From Ardenticatenaceae bacterium (GTDB taxonomy: Bacteria; Chloroflexota; Anaerolineae; Promineifilales; Promineifilaceae), in assembly GCA_020634375.1 (NCBI GenBank), contig JACKBX010000008.1, forward strand, positions 1 to 64,000: a stretch of 64,000 nucleotides of DNA. The letters run 5' to 3'. The notes beneath the pieces were generated by a model that had not been told where the DNA came from, made no database searches, and worked only from the letters and a program-made list of their open reading frames with translations. Below are positions 52,561 through 59,762 of the stretch, piece by piece. How positions within the stretch are numbered: the stretch's first letter is position 1; each line of letters opens with the position of its first letter. Position numbers and translations under genes: made by a program.

Positions 52561-55310
52561 ATGAGCAACGAAACCCACATCAACGGCGATTATGTACAGG
52601 GCGATAAAGTTAGCGGCGACAAGGTGATGGGTGACAAGCATGATCACCATTATTACCCGGAACGCGCGGCGCATGAACCGCCGCCGCTGCCGCCGCAGGG
52701 GGAATTGCCCGCGCCTGGCGCGATTCCGCCGTACTCGCGGATGGAGTTGGGGCGCAACCCCCACTTTGTGGGGCGGGAGGATGAACTGCATGAACTGGCC
52801 GCCCGCCTGCTGTATGCCAGCGATGGCGAGGCGCAGGCGATTACGACGCATGGCATTGGTGGGATGGGGAAAAGCCAGTTGGCGGTTGAATATGCTTATC
52901 GTTTTGGCCGCTATTACCACCATGTTTACTGGGTTAGCTTTGCCGAAGCGGAGAGCATCCCCGCCGAAATTGCTGCCTGCGGCCTGAAGATGGCCGTCAA
53001 CCCCGACACCTTTGCCCAACACCCCCTGGTCGCGCAAGTGAATCAAACCCTTAACGAGTGGGGCGATAATCGTCTCATCCTCCTTATCTTTGACAACTGC
53101 GAAGACCCTAAACTCCTGAAACAATGGCGGCCGCAGGCGGGACGCTGCCGCATTTTGCTGACCAGCCGCCGCGCCGCGTGGAGCGGCCACCTGGTGCAGA
53201 CCATCAAGCTGGACACATTGACCAGACCGCAAAGTATGGCCTTGCTGCGGCGGCTTACCGGGGCCGATTCCCCTGACTACGACGCCATTGCTGAGGAGGT
53301 GGGGGATTTGCCGCTGGCTTTGCAGTTAGCGGGCAGTTATTTGCGCGAATATGGCTACAGCGAAAGCCCCCAGGCGTACCTGGAGGCGCTGCGCCAACAC
53401 CCCCTGCGCCATGATTCTATGCGCGGGCGGGGCAGCGACGACAGCCCCACCGACCATGCCCTTTCGCTGGATGCGACGATTGCCATGAGCGCGGACAGGC
53501 TGGGGGGCGATGGCGTTGACCCCCTGGCAAAGCGGCTGCTGACCTATGCCGCTTACCTGGCCCCCGGCGAGCCGATACCCCGCCCGCTGCTGCTGGCCTG
53601 CGCCCAACTGGATGACCAGCGCGACGGCGACGACGCCCTGAAACGCCTGCTGGATTTGGGCTTGCTGGAAGGGGAGGCGGGTGGGGCGTTGAAACTGCAC
53701 CGCACCATTGCCACCTATGCCCGCAGCCAGGCGGCAGACGGCGAACCGCAGGCGGAGGTGGAGCAAGCAGTTATTGACAAGGCTTATGCAGATAACATGT
53801 CTGGCTACCCTGGCAGGTTGGCAAGCTGGCAAATCCATTTACGGCATGTAACCGACGCGGCCCTGAAACGGGAGGCTGAGAAGGGAGCGACATTAGCCAC
53901 TAATTTGGGCTATCATCTCCGGGCTGTGGGAGATTACGTGGGAACTCGGCCGTACTTCCAACGCGCCCTGGACATCAGAGAAAAAGCGCTCGGCCCCGAC
54001 CACCCCGGCACCGCCCGCAGCCTCAACAACCTCGGCGCACTGCTGCGAGCGATGGGGGAGCTGGCCGCGGCACGGCCGTACTTCCAACGCGCCCTGGACA
54101 TCCACGAAAAAGCGCTCGGCCCCGACCACCCCGACACCGCCACCAGCATGAATGACCTGGCTGGCTTGTTTGTGGCAATAGGTGAATACGAAAAAGCCAA
54201 GCCTTTACGTGAGCGAGTCTTAGAAATTTATGAAGGCAAACTTGGTGAAAATCATCGCGAGACAGCCACAGCCCTCAACAACCTCGGCGGACTGCTGCAA
54301 GAGATGGGTCAACTGGCGGAGGCACGGCCGTACTACCAACGCGCCCTGGACATCAGAGAAAAAGCGCTCGGCCCCGACCACCCTGACACCGCCCCTCAGC
54401 CTCAATAGCCTCGGCGCACTGCTGCAAGCGATGGGCAATCTGGCGGAGGCACGGCCGTACTACCAACGCGCCCTGGACATCAAAGAAAAAGCGCTCGGCC
54501 CCAACCACCCCGACACCGCCCTCAGCCTCAACAACCTCGGCTACCTGCTGCAAGCGATGGGCAATCTGGCGGAGGCACGGCCGTACTACCAACGCGCCTT
54601 GGACATCAGAGAAAAGGTACTCGGCCCCGACCACCCCGACACCGCCACCAGCCTCAACAACCTCGGCGCACTGCTGCGAGCGATGGGGAGCTGGGCCGTA
54701 CTACCAACGCGCCCTGGACATCAGCGAAAAAGCGCTCGGCCCCGACCACCCCGACACCGGAATGAGCGCGGGCAATCTGGCAGGGATTTATGAAGCAACG
54801 GGCAAATATGAAGAAGCCCTGCCTTTGCGAAAACGAGCATTAGAAATTCACGAAATTTCGTTGGGTAAAGACCATCCAATCACCGCCACCAGCCTCAACA
54901 ACCTCGGCTACCTGCTGCGAGAGATGGGGGAGCTGGCGGAGGCACGGGAACCCTACCAACGCGCCCTGGACATCAAAGAAAAAGCGCTCGGCCCCGACCA
55001 CCCCGACACCGCCACCAGCCTCAACAACCTCGGCGGGCTGCTGCAAGCGATGGGCAATCTGGCGGAGGCACGGCCGTACTACCAACGCGCCCTGGACATC
55101 AGAGAAAAAGCGCTCGGCCCCGACCACCCCGACACCGCCACCAGCCTTTGGTGGATGGGCGTTCTGGCGGAAAACGATGGGGATTTGATAGGGGCGCGAG
55201 ACTATTATCAACGCACCTATCAAATTTTCCTCCGCGCATTAGGCGCAGAACACCCCAATACCAAAAACGTGCGCGGCTTTTTGCAGCGCATCGAAGCCGC
55301 CCTGCCGTAG
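52561..55310 (+). pseudogene. NB-ARC/TPR (NLR-like) sensor, interrupted by two frameshifts
   Basis: Intact from ATG 52561 (AGGAGG 5 nt upstream) to 54408: an N-terminal GDK repeat (INGDYVQGDKVSGDKVMGDK), a Pro-rich linker, NB-ARC ATPase with P-loop THGIGGMGKSQLA, Walker B LILLIFDNCED, ILLTSRRAAW, GDLPLALQLAG and a winged helix with LKLHRTIA, then TPRs of 42 residues (ARPYYQRALDIREKALGPDH). Frameshift 1: an extra C in the run 54392-54395 relative to sister repeats, giving TAG at 54406. Frameshift 2: about 54684-54698, where 11 nt are missing relative to sister repeats. The frame then continues to TAG at 55308-55310. If restored it would be about 915 residues. It may be a decayed gene, a phase-variable gene or an assembly error in repeats. 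The first 616 residues could still be made as a truncated protein. Confidence 0.82.
53941..55170 (+). repeat. nearly identical 126-bp TPR-coding repeats
   Basis: About seven copies of a 126-bp unit (42 codons, GCACGGCCGTACTACCAACG at the unit core) with very few differences, mixed with two old divergent units (around 54180-54270 and 54780-54880). The same ACGGCCGTAC is copied in five units. Such homogeneity favours slippage and gene conversion. Confidence 0.88.
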
Positions 55311-55387
55311 GGGTTTGGCGCTGCCAAACCCCGGTCACGGCAACATTGGGCATGGCGGCATCGGGCATGGCAGCGCCATGCCCCTAC
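55307..55387. repeat. 81-bp BIME-like element, copy 1
   Basis: Two different REPs in opposite orientation: GTAGGGGTTTGGC-GCT-GCCAAACCCC (55307-55332), then a spacer, then GGGCATGGC-AGC-GCCATGCCCCTAC (55363-55387). The first four bases GTAG contain the TAG stop codon (55308-55310) of the NB-ARC gene. A second copy with two mismatches is at 56548-56628. Confidence 0.9.
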
Positions 55388-55403
55388 TCCTGTGTCGAAT
55401 ACG

Positions 55404-55613
55404 TTCAGCATCGATTGCAGTCACCTACAACCTATTCTGAATCAATTCATAGCCCATTGCAGCATCCTACAACCCATGCTGAATCTATTCAGCATGGGTT
55501 GTGGAATCTAGCAGCCTATCCTGAGCCAATTCAGAGCCGATTGTTGTATCAAGCAACCCATGGTGAGCCAATTCAGGGCCAATTGCGGCACAGTACAACC
55601 CCTGCTGAATCTA
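55404..55613 (+). repeat. diverged 42-bp tandem repeat, five units
   Basis: Units start at 55404, 55446, 55488, 55530 and 55572, all exactly 42 bp, beginning TTCA and ending GAATCWA or GAGCCAA. No unit is interrupted by a stop in one forward frame (open 55352-55639), where the repeat reads roughly IQxxLxxxTTxAES. No start codon with a ribosome site is seen, so coding is unproven. The remaining bases to 55810 hold no other recognised structure except the leader of the next gene. Confidence 0.8.
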
Positions 55614-55810
55614 TTCGAAAACGCCCCAAAACAAAGTAGAACTGGCGCTGCCCCCACAAATCCCCCAAAAGCGAACCAAATCTGGCAAACGGCCGCTGCC
55701 TGATGATATACTAAACGCTGTCGGTGAGGGTCTCGTGCATCATGCTAAAGACACTCTTTACATCAACAAGGCGCTCAATCAAGAACGCCACCATAACCGG
55801 AGGAAATCTT

Positions 55811-56551
55811 ATGAGTATCAGTTACGAAGCTCCTAGAAGCGACGCTCGTCGGCTGCAAACGTTGGCCCAGGTCATCACCATAGCCGCCCAGGATGCGCTG
55901 GAAGGACGCGCCTATATCCGCCCGGATGTCCTTGCAGCGGCCACCACGCTGCAAGAGCAGATGGAAAAAGCGCTGGATGCCCTGAGCGATAAGTTGGCAG
56001 CGCGAATGCAGGCGGTGTCGGCCAAAGACCAGGCGATACAGCAGCTAGAATGGCATATCCGCGATGCCTGGGAGAGTACCAGACGCCGCATCCGGCGGCA
56101 GGGGTTGGCCGCTTCGCTGATTGTCTATTATGGTCTCAATGAAAGCGGCGAGTCGCCTACCGGCGTCAGCCAATCAGCCTGGTTGAGCTACGGGCAAGAC
56201 GTACTGGCGGGGGATAATGAGGCGTTTACGGCGGGGTTTGAACGGCTGCGCGAACCGAATCAAGCAGAAATCCAGACTGCCTATGATGCGGCGCAGAAGG
56301 CGTACAATGGCGTGCCGATGGCCGACCGCGCTTATGATTTGGCTCAGGCGGCGGTGGCGACGCTGCGCCCGCAGGCGGATGAAACGCTGGCGGATGTGGT
56401 GCGTGATATGCGCTATAACCTCAGCGTCGCCCACCTGGACAAGGAAAGTGAGCGGCGGGTCATGCGCAGTTATGGCTTTACGTTCTCGTCGGATACGGCT
56501 ACGCCGGAGGAGACGGTGACGGAAACGCTGGAGGAGCCGCCCACCCTGTAG
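55811..56551 (+). CDS. hypothetical helical protein between two BIME copies
   Basis: A 246-residue protein not recognised as a named family. Mostly alpha-helical, rich in Ala, Arg, Glu and Gln: an N-terminal helical hairpin (about 8-75, QDALEGRAYIRPDVLAAATT), a basic segment (about 95-115, ESTRRRIRRQGLAAS), a middle part with LIVYYGLNESGESPTGVSQS, a helical bundle, and an acidic tail. No signal peptide or membrane helix. The start at 55811 is set by GGAGG 7 nt upstream; a longer frame to 55724 lacks one. Its TAG stop lies inside the GTAG head of the 81-bp element at 56548, and the same element lies 500 bp upstream, so it sits in a cassette bounded by direct repeats. Possibly a structural partner of the adjacent system; function unknown. 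Confidence 0.7.
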   Translation: MSISYEAPRSDARRLQTLAQVITIAAQDALEGRAYIRPDVLAAATTLQEQMEKALDALSDKLAARMQAVSAKDQAIQQLEWHIRDAWESTRRRIRRQGLAASLIVYYGLNESGESPTGVSQSAWLSYGQDVLAGDNEAFTAGFERLREPNQAEIQTAYDAAQKAYNGVPMADRAYDLAQAAVATLRPQADETLADVVRDMRYNLSVAHLDKESERRVMRSYGFTFSSDTATPEETVTETLEEPPTL

Positions 56552-56628
56552 GGGTTTGGCGCTGCCAAACCCCGGTCGCGGCAACATTGGGCATGGCGGC
56601 ATCGGGCATGGCAACGCCATGCCCCTAC
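56548..56628. repeat. 81-bp BIME-like element, copy 2
   Basis: Same architecture as 55307-55387 with two substitutions: the TTTGGC-stem REP at 56548-56573 and the CATGGC-stem REP ending CCCCTAC at 56628. The GTAG head supplies the stop codon (TAG 56549-56551) of the hypothetical gene. Confidence 0.9.
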
Positions 56629-56641
56629 CATGCCACCGTCT

Positions 56642-56665
56642 GTAGGGGTTTGGCGTTGCCAAACC
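56642..56665. repeat. REP palindrome upstream of the RAYT gene
   Basis: GTAGGGGTTTGGC, GTT, GCCAAACC: TTTGGC-stem REP with GTAG head, 41 nt before the transposase start codon. With 56548-56628 it gives three REPs on the 5' side of the gene. Confidence 0.85.
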
Positions 56666-56706
56666 TGTGTACAACGACGTTCGGCATGACGGCACAGGGG
56701 GAACAT

Positions 56707-57267
56707 ATGACATACGATCCACATAAACATCACCGCCGTTCGGTGCGGTTAAAGGCATATGATTACACACAGAACGGCGTCTACTTCGTCACCCTATGCA
56801 GCAAACATGGGCAACCTATCTTTGGGCACATTGAAAATGGCGCTATGGTTTTGAATGAATGGGGCCAGATTGTGGAACGAGAATGGTTGCAAACGGCCGT
56901 GCTGCGCCCCAATGTCAAACTAGACACACATCAAGTGATGCCCAATCATTTTCATGGCCTCTTCTGGATAATGAACACAGGGATAGAAACGGCCGTGCCC
57001 ACACGCCAATTTGGACAGCCACAAAAGGGGGCATTGGGCACAATCATTGGCGCATTCAAAGCGGCCGTGACTTATGCCATCAATGACTTGCGCCAAACCA
57101 AAGATCTATCTGTCTGGCAGCGGAATTATTATGAGCAGGTCATCCGTAACGAACGCCATGCAACGGCCGTGCGTCACTACATCACCAACAACCCCACCCA
57201 CTGGGAAGCCGACAAACTCCATCCCAATGCCCCGCCCAACCCATTCAACCAATCCTGGCCCCGGTAG
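56707..57267 (+). CDS. REP-associated tyrosine transposase (RAYT)
   Basis: A 186-residue protein of the IS200/IS605-like Y1 HUH group, RAYT branch. Evidence: N-terminal AYDYTQNGVYFVTLCSK, HUH pair His81/His83 in VMPNHFHGLFWI, and the catalytic Tyr141 or Tyr142 in WQRNYYEQVIRNER. Such proteins cut and join single-stranded REP hairpins and recognise a GTAG-type tetranucleotide at the hairpin foot. It is flanked by REPs with a GTAG head at 56548-56665 and 57264-57338, the classic RAYT-in-REP layout. The start at 56707 has AGGGGG 6 nt upstream. Its stop TAG is again part of a REP head. Three ACGGCCGT sites in the gene suggest long residence in this genome. Confidence 0.93.
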   Translation: MTYDPHKHHRRSVRLKAYDYTQNGVYFVTLCSKHGQPIFGHIENGAMVLNEWGQIVEREWLQTAVLRPNVKLDTHQVMPNHFHGLFWIMNTGIETAVPTRQFGQPQKGALGTIIGAFKAAVTYAINDLRQTKDLSVWQRNYYEQVIRNERHATAVRHYITNNPTHWEADKLHPNAPPNPFNQSWPR

Positions 57268-57338
57268 GGGCATGGCGCTGCCATGCCCGGCGCTGCCATG
57301 CCCGGCGCAACAGGGGTTTGGCGACGCCAAACCCCTAC
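57264..57338. repeat. REP cluster downstream of the RAYT gene
   Basis: GTAGGGGCATGGC-GCT-GCCATGCCC (57264-57288), a partial second copy of the right arm (57289-57303), then GGGGTTTGGC-GAC-GCCAAACCCCTAC (57313-57338) in opposite orientation. Both stem types are present, mirroring the upstream flank. After it, 57380-57415 is an aattagcaattag word repeat. Confidence 0.9.
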
Positions 57339-57425
57339 ACACAAATTTCCCCTTCCCCCCACTTCTCTGATAAACTACCAATCAGCAATTAGTAATTAGC
57401 AATTCACCATTCCCAAAGGATTCCC

Positions 57426-58190
57426 ATGACCACTGACTACACCCCCAACGAACTCATGATCGTCAACGCCTCCCGCGCCCTGCAAGGCAACCGCGTCGTC
57501 TTCGTCGGCGTCGGCCTGCCCAACATCGCCTGCAACCTCGCCCGCCGCAGCCACTCCCCAGACATGGAACTCGTCTACGAAAGCGGCATCTTCGGCGCAC
57601 ACCCCGCCCGCCTACCCCTCTCCATCGGCGACCCCACCCTGGTCAGCGACGCCACCTCCGTCACCAACATCAGCGACCTCTTCATGCTTTATCTGCAAGG
57701 CGGATTAGTGGACGTGGCCCTGCTGGGCGGCGCACAAATTGACCGCTTTGGCAACCTCAACACCACCGTCGTTGGCGATTATGCCCAGCCCAAAGTACGG
57801 CTGCCCGGCTCCGGCGGCGCCTGCGAAATTGCCATCAACGCCAAGAAAATCTTCATGATTATGCGCCTCAGCAAACGCGCCTTTGTGCAAAAGTTGGATT
57901 TTGTCACCAGCCCCGGCCACCTGGACGGCGGCGATGCACGGCCAGCGCTGGGGCTGCCCGGCGCTGGCCCGCAAATCGTCATCACCGACCGCGCCATCTT
58001 CGACTTCGACAACGCCGAACGGGAGATGACGTTGATTGAGGTAGCAGAGGGGGAAACGGCCGAATCCATCCAGGCCCTCGTCGGCTGGCCCCTGCACATC
58101 TCCCCCAACCTGCGCGAAATTACCCCGCCCACCGCGGACGAACTCGCCATCATCCGCGAGCAGCTAGACCCGGCAGGACGGTATCGTTAA
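57426..58190 (+). CDS. CoA-transferase beta subunit
   Basis: A 254-residue class I CoA-transferase subunit B, resembling the glutaconate/3-oxoacid group. Signs: FVGVGLPNIACNLARRSHSP, LVYESGIFGAHP with the likely catalytic Glu (ESG), LGGAQIDRFGNLNTTVVGDY and SGGACEIAINAKKIFMI. These enzymes work as alpha-beta pairs that move CoA between acyl groups. No alpha subunit is adjacent; upstream is the RAYT/REP block, so the partner may have been separated or lies elsewhere. The genes behind it (lysine aminomutase, aminotransferase) suggest amino-acid fermentation or degradation. The start at 57426 follows AAAGGA. Confidence 0.88.
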   Translation: MTTDYTPNELMIVNASRALQGNRVVFVGVGLPNIACNLARRSHSPDMELVYESGIFGAHPARLPLSIGDPTLVSDATSVTNISDLFMLYLQGGLVDVALLGGAQIDRFGNLNTTVVGDYAQPKVRLPGSGGACEIAINAKKIFMIMRLSKRAFVQKLDFVTSPGHLDGGDARPALGLPGAGPQIVITDRAIFDFDNAEREMTLIEVAEGETAESIQALVGWPLHISPNLREITPPTADELAIIREQLDPAGRYR

Positions 58191-58204
58191 CGAAGACGTG
58201 AAAC

Positions 58205-58265
58205 GTGAAACGTGATGCGTGAAACGTGATGAACCTCTTTTCACGTTTCACGCATCACGTTTCAC
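58205..58265. repeat. perfect 25-bp inverted repeat of gtgaaacgtga words
   Basis: 58205-58229 pairs perfectly with 58241-58265 (loop 11 nt). Both arms consist of gtgaaacgtga/gtgatgc words. It lies between the CoA-transferase stop and the aminomutase ribosome site and could end transcription of the first or regulate the second. Confidence 0.9.
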
Positions 58266-58300
58266 ACCTTAACAATCCCACCTATCAGGAGCATTTACTT

Positions 58301-59710
58301 ATGGAAACACAAACCACGCAACCCATGACCGAACCCGTACACACCCGCGCACCCTACTGGCAAGATGTGCCCGACGAAAAATGGATGGACTGGCGCTGGC
58401 AAATGAGCCATCGCCTAAACACCGTTGCCGAACTGGAAAAGGTCATCAACCTCACCGACTCCGAGCGCGAGGCGTTGAGCGCCAAAGGGCTGTTCCGCGT
58501 GGACATCACGCCCTATTTCGCCAGCCTGATTGACCCCAACGACCCCCACTGCCCCGTGCGCAAGCAAATCATCCCCACTGCCCGCGAGATGGTGCCCTTC
58601 CAATCTATGATGGAAGACTCGCTGGCCGAGGACAAGCACTCCCCCGTACCCGGACTGGTACACCGCTACCCCGACCGCGTGCTGATGCTGGTGACGACGC
58701 AATGTGCCAGCTACTGCCGCTACTGCACGCGCAGCCGCATCGTCGGCGACCCCACGCAGACCTTCAGCCGCAAAGAGTTCGACGCACAAATCGAGTACAT
58801 CGAGCGCACGCCGCAAATCCGCGACGTGCTGCTCTCCGGCGGCGACCCGATGGTACTGGCGCCCAAGCTGCTGGAGATGATTCTCTCGCGGCTGCGGGCC
58901 ATCCCGCACATCGAAATCATCCGCATTGGCTCCCGCGTGCCCGTCTTTTTGCCGATGCGCGTGAACCAGCAGTTCTGCGACATGGTGCAAAAGTATCATC
59001 CGCTGTGGATTAACATCCACGTCAATCATCCCAAGGAAATTACGCCGGAATTGGCGGCAGCGATGGACCGCCTGACGCGAGCCGGTGTGCCGGTGGGCAA
59101 CCAGTCGGTGCTGCTGGCAGGGGTGAATGATTCGGTGCACATCCAGCGCAAGCTAGTGCATGATTTGGTGAAGATACGCGTACGGCCGTACTACCTCTAC
59201 CAATGCGATCTCGTGGAAGGTGCGGGCCATTTGCGCACCACCGTCAGCAAAGGCATCGAAATCATGGAAGGGCTGCGCGGCCACACCTCCGGCTACGCCG
59301 TGCCCACCTACGTCGTAGACGCGCCCGGCGGCGGCGGCAAAATCCCCGTTGCCCCCAATTACGTGCTGGCGCAAGCGCCCGGCAAAGTGGTGCTGCGCAA
59401 TTTCGAGGGCTTTATCACCACCTATACCGAACCAATCGACTACGATCCCACGGAAATCCAGCATCAAGAAGCGCTTATCGCCCATCGCCCGGAACCGGGG
59501 CAGGAAGGAATTGTGAAGCTGCTGGAAGGCGAGCAAATGTTCATCGAACCGGCCGGTTTTGCAGAAACGCGGGCACGCGGCGGCGCAGAACACCGCCTGC
59601 GCAGCGGCGAGATTGCCAAGAAATGGCAGCCGCTTGGTGTAGGGGCCATTGAGCAGGAACAGATGGCGCTGGAAGACGGGGAAGAGCAATCAGTAAACAG
59701 TGGTCAGTGA
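58301..59710 (+). CDS. kamA: lysine 2,3-aminomutase (KamA family radical SAM)
   Basis: A 469-residue radical SAM, PLP-dependent aminomutase that turns L-lysine into L-beta-lysine. Iron-sulfur motif C135-x3-C139-x2-C142 in TTQCASYCRYCTRSR; PLP lysine Lys347 in APGGGGKIPVAPNYV; and the two Asp residues that select lysine in the clostridial enzyme are present in YQCDLVEG and YVVDAPGG, arguing for lysine rather than glutamate as substrate. AGGAG lies 9 nt before the ATG at 58301. The last residues (EEQSVNSGQ) are coded by a cagtaaacagt word repeat that replaces the natural end of the gene. The aminotransferase gene follows closely. Confidence 0.92.
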   Translation: METQTTQPMTEPVHTRAPYWQDVPDEKWMDWRWQMSHRLNTVAELEKVINLTDSEREALSAKGLFRVDITPYFASLIDPNDPHCPVRKQIIPTAREMVPFQSMMEDSLAEDKHSPVPGLVHRYPDRVLMLVTTQCASYCRYCTRSRIVGDPTQTFSRKEFDAQIEYIERTPQIRDVLLSGGDPMVLAPKLLEMILSRLRAIPHIEIIRIGSRVPVFLPMRVNQQFCDMVQKYHPLWINIHVNHPKEITPELAAAMDRLTRAGVPVGNQSVLLAGVNDSVHIQRKLVHDLVKIRVRPYYLYQCDLVEGAGHLRTTVSKGIEIMEGLRGHTSGYAVPTYVVDAPGGGGKIPVAPNYVLAQAPGKVVLRNFEGFITTYTEPIDYDPTEIQHQEALIAHRPEPGQEGIVKLLEGEQMFIEPAGFAETRARGGAEHRLRSGEIAKKWQPLGVGAIEQEQMALEDGEEQSVNSGQ

Positions 59711-59761
59711 TCGGTTGCGGGTGGCATCAATCGTCAATCGTTAATCGAAAATCGTCAATCC
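59688..59761 (+). repeat. word repeats at the end of kamA and before the aminotransferase
   Basis: cagtaaacagtggtcagtga closes kamA and includes its TGA stop. Then caatcgtcaatcgttaatcg-type words (59729-59761) run to within two bases of the aminotransferase ATG, leaving no room for a normal ribosome site. Confidence 0.75.
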
Positions 59762-59762
59762 A

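Noticed and set aside
54392..54698. Programmed frameshifting in the NB-ARC/TPR gene
   Set aside because: No slippery heptamer with a downstream structure was seen, and one of the two events is an 11-nt loss relative to sister repeats, so mutation, phase variation or assembly error is more likely.
55352..55639. 95-residue open frame over the BIME and 42-bp repeats
   Set aside because: No ribosome site; its start would be inside a REP palindrome. Kept only as a repeat observation.
57264..57338. Rho-independent terminator after the RAYT gene
   Set aside because: The stems are REP palindromes without a T-tract. A terminator role is possible, but the REP identity explains them better.
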